Assembly (NCBI GenBank): GCA_036346245.1
Contig: CM070748.1
Span: forward strand, 2,896,348-2,960,347
Length of the DNA: 64,000 nucleotides
DNA from: Bonia amplexicaulis
Lineage: Eukaryota; Streptophyta; Magnoliopsida; Poales; Poaceae
Direction: 5' to 3'
Shown: positions 10,901 to 23,089 of the stretch, piece by piece
Layout of the letters: each line of letters opens with the position of its first letter
How positions within the stretch are numbered: the first letter of the stretch is position 1
Notes under the pieces: model-generated
The model's database searches: none
Seen by the model: the letters and a program-made list of their open reading frames with translations, nothing else
What the model was told of the DNA's origin: nothing
Position numbers and translations under genes: made by a program

Positions 10901-11813
10901 AAGTAGTGATAGTCATGCTTATTTCTTGCTAGTCTTGAGCTAAAAATGTCTTGTTATGATTAATCTGTTCCATGTTGTCAACTTGGATTGTTCATGTATT
11001 GAGAACCTATGGAAGTTTGTAGATTTGTTGTCAAATGGGTGAAATAATTGATAATGTTACATCTGCATTAAAGCATAATTTTCCTACCAGATTAAACCAT
11101 AATTTGCCATGTTTGTTTTGTTAGAATTATTTAGTTTTATAGATTCATTATCGTAATTTCTATTCTCATCAAGTTGAAGCAGTTGTATGTCTATCAAGTG
11201 TTTAGTTAGGTGTTACTATGTGATTGGATTTGTGGTACTGTCAGTTGGGAGCTTGGCATTGTTGGTGGCCTGGTGCTACGTGGGTGGCTTAGTTTTTAGT
11301 CTTTACTGTATTCCCTACGCAAGACATTGTTTTACTATATCTATGTTATCCACACATCACTTAGAAATTACTGTAGATATAACTCCATCAATGCATAATG
11401 TCTACCAGTAGGTCCAATCAATAAATTTATACACTCTCCCACTTTTCTCTCCCTCCCCTCTCCTTCCTCACCCATGCCACGGATTTAATGGATAGACACA
11501 ACCCTCCTATCCAATACATGTTTTAGTTATATCTTTCTTAATGGTTTGTGTGTTCAAGCTCATACATGACATTGCTTTTCCATCTATCTTCTTTAACTTT
11601 TTATCATATCATCTCCTATTCTATATGAATAACTAATTATTAGCTATAGATATTATAGAATTTGGAGCATTGGAGAATTTGGAGTGCACTTAACAAAAAG
11701 GAAAGCCTCTGGAAGACCATTGCCGGCTGACGCATGAGCCCATAGCTACTTGGACCCCACATGTCATCGTGTGGTCTCCTGCGCCGACTTATCCTGACTA
11801 GCTCAACGACAGC
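10901..11813. other. intergenic, no supported gene
   Basis: AT-rich sequence. The open frame at 11187-11411 has a hydrophobic stretch but no start context, family motif or splice support. Nothing else was recognised. Confidence 0.3.
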
Positions 11814-12224
11814 TAGGGGTGGGCATTTAGTTTATTTGGCTATATCGGTGTGGTTTGTTCGGTATTAAAAAATTCGGTTTTTACAAACTACAAACTGAAA
11901 TAAGTAGTGGAAAAATATAAACCGCACCAAATTAACCGAACTAAATCAGTTTGGTTAATTCGGTATTCGGTTAAACTGCACATTGGGGTGAGTCGGAGGA
12001 ATTATCTGTGGCATATTGGTATTGTTTGATATTCTTTACAAAAGTGGTAGAAATCATCACAATCCATACCTCGGACTTGGGAGGACCGACGGCGGCAAGA
12101 CCGACGCGGGAGGGCCGAGGCGGCAGCGGCATTGGCGGGCGGGCGCGTGGCGGTGGGGCGGGGCGGAGGAGGTCGGAGGTGGCGGCGACAAAGATGGGGA
12201 AGGGCCGAGGTGCACCAATGAGAC

Positions 12225-12350
12225 GCAGGCGGAGGGCCAGAGGCGGCCGGCGGCGCCAACGGGAGGAGGGCCAGAGGCGGTGCGACGAGACATGAGCGGA
12301 GGGCCAGAGGCGGCACCGACAGCACACAGGGAGGGCCAGAGGCTGCACTG
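12225..12350. repeat. GGAGGGCCAGAGGCGG repeats inside the hAT element
   Basis: GGAGGGCCAGAGGCGG or a one-base variant appears four times at irregular spacing (about 12230, 12270, 12298, 12331). It lies in the GC-rich interior of the hAT element and creates spurious open frames on both strands. Confidence 0.75.
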
Positions 12351-12644
12351 ATGTCAACGGCACGCAAGATGCGGCGCTTGCGCCTTGCCTCCTAGGGCTA
12401 GGGTGGAGTGCTGAGTCTCTCTTGGCTCTCTTGCTCTGACGGTCATGGGCGGCAGGGCGGGTGAAATAAGGAGTGGCCTGACGAGTGGCCGAGTGGGCCT
12501 TACGCTTGTTGGGCCTGCAGCCTGCTAACTGATGAATCAACGAATATTGAAATTGCAGTATATGGCTTATTCGGTTTATTGGAGTTGAAAACCGCACCAT
12601 ATATCGAAAACCAAACAACAAACCGAAAACCTAAAAACTGTGGC

Positions 12645-12900
12645 TTATGACGGAATTGCACTGTAGCGGCTGAAATTTCACTGTAGCTGAAGGTGACTTA
12701 TTTAGCATAATTAAATTTAAAAATTTTAAAAATAGAAAAAATATGCTATCTCATTACGGACAACGCAAACGAATACGGAGGAAAAAAGAACTGACAAAAA
12801 AGCTCAAAAAACCAAAATTCAGAAAAAGACAATATTTATGAATAGTAAAAAATAAATTAAAAGCTAAAAACTGAAGTCAAAACGAGCGGAGCCATCTATT
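12645..12900 (+). mobile_element. MITE family A, copy 2 (nested in hAT)
   Basis: It matches copy 1 through AATTAAATTTAAAAATT, ACGCAAACGAATACGG, AAAAAAGCTCAAAAAA and the ...ACGAGCGGAGCC end. It lies wholly inside the hAT element 11814-12943, so it probably inserted later or travelled with it. Confidence 0.75.
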
Positions 12901-12951
12901 CAGTTCAGTTTTCCGATTTCAATAAAAAAAATGTCCACCCCTGCCGGCAGC

Positions 12952-13416
12952 GCTAATTCACTCCGGTAGACACGTGGCTGACACGCTTCGGTGGGCCCCA
13001 TGTGCCACCGGAGGGTGGCGACGCCTACACGGCAAAACGAAAATCACAGCGCAGCGCGCAGAGACTAGCAGCGAGAGCTCACGCTCACGCACCCCTCCCC
13101 TCCGCCTCCCTCCTCCTCGCGATCTCGTGCAGCTCATCTCGTCGCGCATCCAAGAGGAGCGAAAGCGCAAGCGCCACACGAAATGCTGCGCTAGCAGCAG
13201 CGCATTGGTTCTAGGGAGGGTGGGGGCAGGGAGCGCTCGAGCCGAAGCTTCTGGAAGCTCCCGGATCCCGATCCCGCCCGGCGGAGGCGCCCACGGCCGC
13301 CCTGCGAGGTAGTCGTGGCGACGCCGGTTTGGCTATTTTTTCGGTGGGGGTTCCTTTTTCTTTTCTTTTTTACTGATTTTGGGGGGATTTTTGCTGCAGT
13401 TTCAGGCTGGTCTGAG
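12952..13416 (+). promoter_or_regulatory. 5' flank and 5' UTR of the Ser/Pro-rich protein gene, with a 5'-UTR intron
   Basis: This is GC-rich CpG-dense sequence typical of a grass transcription start region. A likely UTR intron runs from GAG|GTAGTCG at 13309 to TTGCTGCAG| at 13399 (91 bp), placing TTTCAGGCTGGTCTGAG directly before the start codon. No clear TATA box was found. The intron is inferred from splice-site consensus only. Confidence 0.5.
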
Positions 13417-16400
13417 ATGGAGGACCTGTTGGATTCGGAGATCGGGAAGAACGACTATGACTGGTGATTACCAATTTTTTACTTGCTTACACGTTTTTTC
13501 CCTCTCCCTTTGGTGCCTCCTGGTTTTGGCTAATTTCTGCGTGTCTATGAGATGATCTCTGTAGCGTGTTAAGTTAATTTCAACAGGGTTTAGTGTAGTA
13601 TGTCTGTATATGAAGGCTGCTCTTTTCTTTTTATGAATTGTCCTGCTTTGGGACGGATTTGTATTTTGTACTGATCGCTGCTTTGGTTGACTGGGTACGC
13701 TTGATCTTGGAGTGCCATGTTTGTTTTGTGCCGTAAAACAAGGTGCCGTATTGCCTAAAAACATGCCAGTCTTTCGGTTGTAGTTGTAATGGATGTGGTT
13801 GTTTCTCGTTAGATGGCCTTGGTGGTTCCTGTTGGGGAGGAAATGAATCGCTGTGCTGACAGACTGAGCGGTGGTGGTGAAACATCAAATATGCAATCGG
13901 ATGGATTGGATTGGCCTGTTTGGGCTCTTCCCTTGGAGGCCAGCTTGGAGCTTGCCAGCTTGGAGACAAATTTTGTCTCGCATAGAAGAAACACAGTGTG
14001 AATAGAGGAATATATGTGCCTTTATGAATTTTGAGAACCCTATTGTTGGTGAGGTGAATCTAAGGCATATGCAGAGGTTAATTAGGGGGCATTAGCCTGA
14101 GCTTGCTGCAAAAAGAGGATCGGTTGTTGCCGGGCAATTGTACCATTTCTATGTTTTTTAATTCTCACAGTATTTAGTGGTAAAAATTTATGTTTTTTTC
14201 GCTGTGAAAAAGGATCATCAATTTGTTTGGTTCCTATTGCAAAGGGCTGGTAATTAGTTTCCCGCTTAATTAATCGTTTGTTCCTCTTGTTAATACATCT
14301 CAGCATGTGTTTCTAATCTAATGTAAAGTAATTTGTGATGTACTCAGGCTTCTAACTCCGCCTGGGACGCCCCGTGTTCCTGAACTGGAGGTTGCTGAGA
14401 AAACGTCATTCTCAAATATATTGCCTAAGCGCACTGCCACTAGATCATCCTCAACTAGTAGAGCGTCAAGGGTATGTACTATGTAGCATTGGTGTTTAAA
14501 AATTAGATTTGTTAATGTTTGGAAATTTTATGTTGCAATCTGGTCTGAGTTTCCTTTTCTGCGCAAGTTGTTTCATAGAATCATAGTTTAGTTGATTTTC
14601 CCCCCTAAGAATCATACTCTGTAGCATTGGAATTTGGTAATGGTAACCACTGATCAGCTTTGCCTAATTTTATTAAGATAAAACAAGGAACATATTTATC
14701 TAAGTTGCATTGCAGCATCAATTAGATTGGAGGGCAGTATGTCCTGGTAGAGTGGTGTGAAACATTTTGAGCTCCTATGACGTTCTTTCTGGTTGAAACG
14801 CGAATTAGTGACATATAGTCCATCCCAGTGAAAATAATTAATGAAATGTAGCTGAAATTCAGAAGCATTCTGATCTGAAATGCTTTGCAGTTTTACTTAT
14901 GAGTTTATTTCTTTGAAAAAAGTAGTCTCAGTTGGTAAATGGTGGTTTTTACATTGGATATCAGTCATATACAATCTGTTGAAGTATGTCGCAAACATGT
15001 CACAATAGGAGTGTACTTTGAGGAAGTGCTTAATTATTTTAAGGAAGTTTCATGTTGGAATTCAGTACTAGTTGATAGGGAAACTTGGTGATAGCACGCA
15101 TCTTGCTTCTTTATCTACTCCCAACTATATAGGCAATACTGTGATAGCTGCATGATTGTTTCTTGGAACATTTTATTCTGCATAGTTAACGTCTTCATTA
15201 TCTATCTCAGCTAAATTCTGCTAATTATCATTTTTAATGTTAATGAACATTATTTTTGCAGCTTTCAATATCTCAAACAGAGAATGGGCATTTCACAGTT
15301 CCCACTAGACCAGCCAGAAGTAACTCCGTCACTCGCCCTTCTATTCAACCCACTCTCATGTCTAGCAACAACAGGACATCAGTTCTTAATACAAGCATTT
15401 CCTCTGTCAGTTCAAGACCTACAACCCCAAGCAGGCGAAGCAACACTCTTGTTGCACCAAAACAATCAGTTCCAGTTTCACGTCCTGTGCCAGCAAGGTC
15501 CTCTACTCCCGTGAAAACTCGCCCCTCTACACCAGCCAAAACTCGCCCATCTACTCCTGTGAAAACCCGTCAAACAGCATCCAACTCTACAACTTACTCA
15601 GCTGCTGCCAAGACCACATCCACACAAAATTCAAGGCCATCAACTCCAAACTCTCGGTCTCGAATTATGTCTAATTCATCTTCAGGCTCAGTTCCTGCAA
15701 TGAGCCGCTCAAGTGCATCCATAGGTACGACTCCTGCAACGAGCCGCCCAGGCTCATCCTCAAGTAATGTGCATGGGATAAGCCGTGCCACCTCATTGTC
15801 CTCGAGTACAGTTCCTTCAATGAGCCGCTCCAGCTCACGATCATCTACACCTACACGCCAGCCTGTAATACGTTCATCAGCCCCAGCTATTGGTCGCTCT
15901 CCTTCAGTTGGGCGGACTTCTAGTAGCAGCGGCTTGACACCTGTCAGCCGACCTGCAGCTAGTAGTGGCCGGAATTCAGCACCTTCATCAGCTCCATCAT
16001 CTCGTCCAAGTTCCCCAAGTCCACGACCCCGAGCTCCAGTGCGGCCACTTGATATCCCTGATTTCCCAAATGAAACTCCACTAAATCTAAGGACAAAACT
16101 GCCTGAACGACCACTATCTGCTGGTAGATCACGACCAGGAATGGCTTTAGGAATGAAATCAACCTCAAATGCTGAACCATTAGCTGCCTCAGCTCCTGTG
16201 AAGAAGATCTCCGTGCCTGCTGTGAGTCGAAGTAAATTTTCTGATGCACCATCAAAGACGTCTACTCTCTCAAATGGACACCGAAATAGACACGCTGAAA
16301 GGTCTGTTGTTGACAGTCAAGCTAGTAGAGTTGTGCGGCCTGTCACAGGCACAGATAATGGATTTGGGAGGACGATATCAAAGAATTCACTTGACATGGC

Positions 16401-17449
16401 AATCAGGCACATGGTATGTTTCTTCTTATGTTCACATAATAATAAATAAACATCCTGCTATTTTAGTTTCAGTGTTACATTGCTATTTTGTTGTGAACTT
16501 AGCTCGTTAATTGGTTATTTACTGAAATCGACAATGTCTTTAGTATCATGATCCATTTTTTGCATTTAGTAAAATTAGTCATGTTTGCCGCTTTAGGTAA
16601 CATTGCAAACCAGCGAATTTCAATTATTCAAGATGGAAAAATCATCAGTGCAAGTGAATTTGTCGTATGGTTTCAGAATACAGATAACCTGAACTGGAAA
16701 ACTGCATTTCGCATATGTGAGTACCAAAATCTTCTCTAGTGATATAAAGCTAAAAATTCCAGATAAACATGAGTTGCAAAACTGAATTTTGCATCTAGAG
16801 GTCCTCTTAAGTGATGTGAAACTCTAAAAGATTTTTGACTGGCTCCTCTCGATGTTTCAACTTTTGGTTGGAACATTGCATGATTGAGCCTACGTGGAGA
16901 GATCTGTAATTCACGTTCATAAATGAAATAGTGCCCTGGTGTATCTAACTCTTTATTGTTAAATTCTTTTCGAGAGAAACTAAATTACACCAATACTCTT
17001 ACTTGTGATAGGACATTCGGCATAACTTGGGTGGCATTCGTGGTGCATCCCTCTTTCCCCATAGCATCCGCTCAACCACTGGCAAGGTCCGGCCAGCTCG
17101 AATGTCTGATCCAGGGCATCCCATCTCAAATGGCGATCGACACTACACCACCGACAATGGCAGCATCAATGGGCACTTCTCTGGGGATTCCAATGGAGCT
17201 CACTCGCACAACGGTGGCAGCTCAACCGATTCGCCAGACCGGGGAAGCATCGGAACCAAGGAAACACTGAGCGAGCTGGATATTTACGGCAGCTCCCGCT
17301 ACGATGCAATGCTGCTGAGGGAGGATGTGAAGAACACGAGCTGGTTGCACGGCTTCGAAGACAAGCCCGACCAGAGCCCGTTGTTCGACCACCGGTTTGA
17401 GCCGCTCCCGGAGCCGTTCAGCCCGTATGACGGCCGCTGCTGCCTGTAA
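13417..17449 (+). CDS. basic Ser/Pro-rich plant-specific protein (DYDWLLTPPGTP family, BPP/At2g40070-like)
   Basis: Four coding exons: 13417-13463, 14348-14471, 15262-16413 and 17012-17449. They join in frame with GT-AG borders to give 586 residues. Exon 1 reads MEDLLDSEIGKNDYDW; its last codon is split across intron 1, and exon 2 continues LLTPPGTP, giving the family's signature. Exon 3 is a long low-complexity region rich in Ser, Pro, Thr and Arg, with repeated RPSTP-like units (about residues 135-170) and MSRSS units. The exon 3/4 junction recreates the conserved RHMDIRH block. The C-terminus has an acidic RYDAMLLREDVKNTSWLHGF stretch. Arabidopsis relatives (At2g40070, At3g09000) are annotated as basic proline-rich proteins, some linked to microtubules; that role is family knowledge, not shown here. 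No transmembrane or enzymatic domain is visible. A retained-intron read-through at 16414 would stop after about 12 codons. Confidence 0.85.
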
Positions 17450-18229
17450 AGTTGTTCTCGTCACTTGTTCTTTCTGTTCCTTCGTTGCAAGTTGTGTATG
17501 CCCTTTGATATGTTTCTGTTTGGTCGGTTCTGGTTCTACACGTACGTCCCCCCGTCATTTTTTTCCGGCATTGACGAGACGGAGAGAATGCGGGGTCTGG
17601 CGCCCTTTAATTTATTATCGCTGGAGGGTCGGTTTCCACATATTGTTGTACTGAAAATCGAATAGCACATAAACTGAGAAACAGTGAACATTTGTAACTT
17701 GTAAGTTATTGTAATGGCCTTGGATGCTCATGTGATCATGGCATACGCATGAACTAGCAGTCGATTGCTTGTACACTCGGATCTTCTTTTCATTCTCTTT
17801 GGGGACGGGAGCGCCAGGATGGCTTCGCAGTTGATACCAAGGCCATCCTGACAACGCAAGACAGAGAGAAGAAGCGGATTACCGGCAGAGCGGCGGCAAA
17901 CGGAGGCGTGCCGCGGTGGCGGAGTCCGTAGGCGACCCTCCTGTCGTGGGCACGTGCCGCACGACGGGCGCTGACCGAGGCGACGACGCCACGCGCGGTC
18001 GTGACCGACGCAGCACGTTCGGGTGGTAGGGAACCGTGAGATTGGCTCGCAGAATACTCACGGAAGTAGCACTGTAGTATTTTTTTAAACAGCCGTCGAA
18101 CGTCCATTTTACAAAAATAATCTCCTCTTTAAACTCCAAAAACGTGGCAAGCGGTACCATATCACTTGCCGCGCCCTCTAGCTCGGCAAACCGGGGCGCC
18201 TACGTCAGCGTGACCGAGTGCGGCAGGAG
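17450..18229. other. 3' flank of the Ser/Pro-rich gene and intergenic DNA
   Basis: The first 250 bases are T-rich and suit a 3' UTR. From about 17860 to 18030 there is a CpG-rich patch with open frames but no recognisable protein. No terminator consensus can be fixed. Confidence 0.35.
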
Positions 18230-19610
18230 GCGGCTAGGTGCGGAAGGACCTGTTTGATGAGTTTTGTGCAAAACGGCCGACTACGACCACGCTGCGTTAA
18301 TCGGCTGTTACGACCACGTTTAGCCGATCGGTACGACTATATTCCGATTGCTGGGGGCATCGAGCGGTTGGTTACGATCACGTCGAGTTGGTCGGCTGAT
18401 ACGACGACGTTGTGGCATACTGTGTCGACCAACTGTTACGACCACGCCTACTCGAGCATCCGCTATGACCACGTCTTCGACCACCGGGGTGTCGAACACG
18501 TACTTCGATTACGACTACGCTGTGTCGATCAGACTGATACGACACGTTTAGCCGGTTTGACCACATTGTACAGTTCGACCGCGGTTGCAGATCAGGAGCA
18601 GCAAGGCATCGTCGTGCCATATCCGCATCTAGTTGGAGATAGCGCTCAACAAACCTCCGAGATGAAAGCAGAGTCCCGGAAGGTAACTAATTCGAGGCCA
18701 ATCAGGAAGCTTATCTCGATTGAAATCTTATCTTTGATTTAAACGGCGCAACCGACACCGTGTTGAAGCCGTATACGGCACCTACGGCCCCCCTCCCGAG
18801 CCTATAAAAGGAGAGGCAGGGACGTACGCAGAGGACGGAGGAGAGCCTCGGATGCAGACTGTCGACCGCTATGACCACTCGCTGGAGTCGAAGACTCCGA
18901 TTGCTTCCAAAGACAGACACCTATGACCACCTCGCGAGGACGAACGCATACTACACGTGCCAGAGCCAAGCCTCTCTGACCACCTATGGTACACCTACTT
19001 CTTCAGTCGCAGATCGTCGATTACGGTGCTTCAGTACTTTTACGAGTACTCCCTTCGACCACGTGGATTTCGACCACGGACGTTTCCGATGGGTTTCGAC
19101 CACGGTGGATTTCGACCACAAACATTTTCGATGGGTTTCGACCACTATGATTGTTCGACCACGGACATTTCTGATGGGTTTCGACCACGGTGGATTTCGA
19201 CCACGGATGTCTCCAGTCGGTTTCGACCATGGTGGATTTTGACCACGGCTGTTTTCTGATGGGTTTTGGCCATGGACGTTTCCGATGGGTTTCGACCATG
19301 GTGAGTCTCGACCACGGCTATCTCCCAATGAATTTCGACCATAGATGCTTCTGATGAGTTTCGACCACCAGTGGGTTTCGACCACAGCAGTCTCCTGATG
19401 GGTTTCTACTCATGTGACTGTTCGACCTCGGATGTTGCCCGATGGTGCCGACCACGTGACTTTTGACCATGGATGTTTTCCTGAGCTCAGAGAGACCCAT
19501 CTCCTTAAGCCCCAGAGTCTGAATTACAATTCTTTCACAATATTGAAGGCCCACCTCATACGGCCCGTCCCATACGACTCCCTCCCCATAGAACACGAAC
19601 AAGTGTTACA
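18230..19610 (+). mobile_element. LTR-like segment rich in TACGACCACG / TTCGACCACG words
   Basis: Upstream part (18270-18560): repeated TTACGACCACG-type words, often preceded by CGGCTG. A TATA box, CCTATAAAAGG, is at 18801-18811. Downstream part (19050-19480): a degenerate tandem array of TTTCGACCACGG plus a short spacer such as TGGATTTCGACCACGG or ACGTTTCCGATGGG, about 15 units. The arrangement (repeats, TATA, repeats) parallels 300-924. I read it as LTR or leader of an unclassified retrotransposon. No gag or pol sequence adjoins it. The open frames on both strands are repeat artefacts. Confidence 0.45.
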
Positions 19611-21266
19611 TATTTGATAGCAGGTACCTACCACTAGTACAGACAAAATGCACTTATTTCAGACGTTGCTAAATACAACTAAACATAATACACAATAATC
19701 ATCCATATGTACATAGCTGATCTACCAATTATGTTTATGGCCATGTGCTAAAACATACAAGTGCACAGATATTTTCTACATTATTGGCAATGGCACTAGA
19801 GCAATATATATGTATATACATACATACGTACGTACGTACGTACGTATGTAATTTGCAAACGACGATTATAAGCGTACAAATAATAGCACGACCTTTTTAC
19901 CATTATTATAAAAAAAGTTACAAAATAATAACAGTGTACAAATAACAACAGTCTACAAATAATACATCATTAACATTACAAATAAAGTAGAAAAGGTACA
20001 AATAATAATAGCGTATAAATAATAACAATGTGGGTAGTATAGCAGGGTACACATAACAACAAAAAAGGTTGGCTATTAAAGAAGAATCGTTATTATCAGC
20101 ACTAATACATCACTAACATGAGTAATTATAAAATATCATCTGCACGAACTAAATATATACGTCATCTAAATATGGTTACAGAGCGCATTCTATACAACCA
20201 AACCGCCGTTAAACTAATTAAGCGTTAGTGTCATATTAAGTACATTTCTCGCAAGTGAATGAAACATATCTTTTTCGAAGGCCTTCATCGGAACCACACC
20301 AATTTGAACTACAAAATCCCCTAAATCACAGCAAAACTATCTCAAAAAACTAATTCAAATTCTCTTCTACTCTCTCTTTCGCTCGATAGGGAAGATACTC
20401 AACTGCACGGCTTCGGATAAGATAGCGGAGAGGGATGTGAGCTATTTTATGCGTACAGGGATGCGTTGCCATCCAACAGGCCCATACGGGCTTGCGAGGC
20501 TGCGCCAAGTCCAAGCAAAAGCCACGGAAATTACTGTCCAACGTGTCGCATCACGGCCCCCCTGGTTGCCTTCGGTCTTGCTGCGCTGCCATGGGCGCCC
20601 CGGTCTGCCGAGTTAAGCAAGCACGGTAGGTGATATCTGTCGTCTGTCGTATCTTTCGAGTTCAAGAAGGTAACTATTTTTTTATAAAAAAAATAGATAC
20701 CTAAAGGCTATTTTTGAAGTAAAAATTACTACAGTGCTACTTTCTCTGAACAACTAACCGAGCAAGTTGATCCGCCGGCGGCGCGTGGCTGCACGCGGCC
20801 CGGGCAGCGGATGGAAACTGCGGCCCGCGCCCGGTGGCCCACGCAAGACCGGCACGACACGGCACGCAGCGTGCCCCGCGCCCACGGTTGGTGGCTAGCG
20901 CGCGCCGTGAAGGTGCCGATCGGTGCATATGGTCCACAAGCAGCAGCAGAAAATGCAGCCTCTTTTCTCGCAACCCAATGGACGCAACTGATTACAGGCA
21001 GCGTGCGTCAGCATGCAGGCACAACTAGTCGCTCTCCAAATGCACCCTTCTGGTACACGGAACCTTCGCATGCAACACTCCAGTAACTTTTTCTTTCTTC
21101 TTTGGGGGTATATTGACCTTCAGACAAATATCTATGAACAAAAGGAACCGCTAACCTAACCAAAATGTCCTGTGCACATTCTCCTTGACCTTTGGATGGC
21201 AATCGCACTAAGTTGATGATTACATGCGACCTAAACAAACGATGGTCTGTACATGCATGCTGCATC
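19611..21266. other. intergenic, no supported gene
   Basis: It holds a short TACG microsatellite (about 19828-19855), an AT-rich stretch with scattered ACAAATAATA words (19870-20010), and a GC-rich patch at 20750-20930. None of the open frames has domain or splice support. Confidence 0.35.
19803..19856. repeat. TA/TACG microsatellite
   Basis: ATATATGTATATACATACATACG grades into a run of six ACGT units. It is a simple repeat. Confidence 0.85.
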
Positions 21267-21581
21267 TGTTAGAGATATATGTTAGAGATATATATCTATA
21301 AAGTTGTATTAGGACTCTTTCTATGTTTTCCATATTTACCATATGTATCTTGTGTATATATATCGGCCCTTTGGCCTCATATTGAATACAAGCGATATTC
21401 ATAACAACGTTTTTTTTAATACCGCTTGTATTCAATATGAGGCCAAAGGGCCGATATATATACATAAGGTACATGTGATAAATATAGAAAGCATAGAGAG
21501 AGTCCTAATACAACTCTATAGATATGAAAAGAGTCCTAATACAACTCTATAGATATATATCTCTAACATATATCTCTAACA
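21267..21581. mobile_element. palindromic TG...CA element: two LTR-like arms head to head, GCATC target duplication
   Basis: The element starts TGTTAGAGATATATG and ends with its reverse complement ATATCTCTAACA. Its two halves are near-perfect inverted copies around a centre of about 16 bases near 21415. Each arm carries GTATATATATCGGCCC followed by CTCATATTGAATACAAGCG, so short mirror-image reading frames appear on both strands. GCATC (21262-21266 and 21582-21586) is a perfect 5-bp target duplication. TG...CA ends plus a 5-bp duplication are LTR-retrotransposon hallmarks; the fold-back form is not. The right arm also carries a 35-bp-spaced internal duplication of AGAGTCCTAATACAACTC. Confidence 0.75.
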
Positions 21582-21586
21582 GCATC

Positions 21587-22583
21587 TTCCCCGTTAATTC
21601 AGTTTCTGCACGTGAGGACCATGCACCTCATCTCTTGGCAAATGTGCTGATCAAATCACGCGTGTGTCGCAAGTCCTCAGTCTCTCTGACCTTCTCCACA
21701 AGCAGACGTAACTAAGTTCAGGCGCCTTGTCCATTGCACTATCATGACTGACAGGGGCAAGTAACCATTGGCACAGTGCCTTTGTTCAGGGTTCAGACTT
21801 CAGGCGTCATCAGAGTCCTGCAACGCTGCAACCACTCATCAATCGGATCGATCACATGAATCACCGTTAGGAAAGCACAAAAGCAAAAGACCAAAAAAAT
21901 CGCAGAATTATTAGATCATTTTTTGTCTGAACTTTTGTGTGTGTTTGCGCGCGCCTACTCCAATAGCTAGCAAATTAGCAGCAAAACAGAACTTAGAAAT
22001 TGCCAGGAAAAGAAATTGGTGTGTGATGGTGTCCATGTGCTGATCGACCAGTGACCACCAGCGTAAATAATTGCGATGTTTGCACAGAGTTGGATTTAAC
22101 TGCAAGATCTCAAGGTAGATACTGACATCGTAATTGATGCTTGATATGCGTGGACCTTTCTATGGATCGGAGCAGTACCTTTCTATACGTCACACAGCTA
22201 ACTAACGGGGGTGTACGCACAACAACAATTCAATTACCTGCCTATTATGACAAGCTAATTAATCTAGTGATGTAGTGTTAGTGCACAGTACGTACAATGC
22301 TCTCTAACTCAGAAGGTACAATCTAGCCTCGAGTAGTTCGAGTCAACGGCTTGTTTGGAACACAGAAACTGTGAAATTCCTGCCCTCCAATCGGCCTAAA
22401 TTGTGTTTATTCGTCCAGAACATTCCACCATGGCAGACCAAAGAATGTATAACTACCAATAAAAGAACAAACTAAAGACAAAACACCAGCCTGCCAAATG
22501 CAACTATACAAGAGCAACATCAAGTTTTATCTGTCCACTGTTTGCCTTCCAGACAACTCCATTTATTGAATGTACCTAGAGCA
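21587..22583. other. intergenic, no supported gene
   Basis: No reading frame, tandem repeat or RNA gene could be supported here. Confidence 0.3.
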
Positions 22584-22856
22584 CTAAGAGCGTATATAAT
22601 GATGTGATGTCAACTGTCTGTAAGTATTGCTACGTAGGACACGAGATGATATGGAGGAGAGAGGGTATAGAGAATTAGATCTTCTCATGCAGTAGTCGAT
22701 TATAACATGAGAAACAAGATATATTGTACATGAAGAAATTATCTATAGAGATATATAAAAAATAATTTATTATAAGAGTTATCTTTAATGTAATTTATAA
22801 ATAACATAAAAAATATGGTAGAAATCAGTGGCCTATATCATTATACGTACCCTAAG
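22584..22856 (+). mobile_element. MITE family C
   Basis: The left end CTAAGAGCGTATATAATGAT pairs with the reverse complement of the right end, CTTAGGGTACGTATAATGAT. The interior has GTAGGACACGAGATGATATGG and AT-rich sequence. It is about 273 bp and noncoding. The superfamily was not assigned because the target duplication is unclear. Confidence 0.6.
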
Positions 22857-23089
22857 ATAATTGATAGTAGATTAATAATTTCGAGACTAAATACAAGTTG
22901 CACAACTGCCACGAGCATTACACAGGATCCATATAGTAATGGGAGAGATAAAGGTACGTGATGGTCTACTCCATTTTAAGTAGAACCTTACACATCCAGG
23001 CCTACATGTCAGAAACAGCAAGGCTCTGCCTCCTCGCAGCCTCTGCGCCACTGGCCCCACATGTTAGAGGCAGCCGCCACGGCCATGCC

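Larger units (their letters stand above)
11814..12943. mobile_element. non-autonomous hAT element with 8-bp target duplication
   Basis: The left terminus is TAGGGGTGGGCA and the right terminus TGTCCACCCCTG, an inverted pair. Flanks ACGACAGC (11806-11813) and CCGGCAGC (12944-12951) agree at 6 of 8 positions, as expected for an aged 8-bp hAT duplication. Subterminal regions are full of AACCGAA/TTCGGTT words on both sides. The interior (12060-12540) is GC-rich and unlike the AT-rich ends. A family A MITE is nested at 12645-12900. No transposase is encoded. Confidence 0.8.

Noticed and set aside
11971..12621. 216-codon minus-strand Ala/Pro/Arg-rich open frame
   Set aside because: It lies in the GC-rich interior of a hAT element, with open frames on both strands and internal repeats. 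It may include captured exon sequence but is not a gene as it stands.
18984..19385. 133-codon minus-strand frame with regular VETHRK-like repeats, and its plus-strand mirror
   Set aside because: A repetitive protein looked possible, but both strands and several frames are open at once, as expected from a tandem DNA repeat without stops.
19803..19945. Possible small membrane protein rich in Tyr, Ile and Val
   Set aside because: Microsatellite-derived frame.
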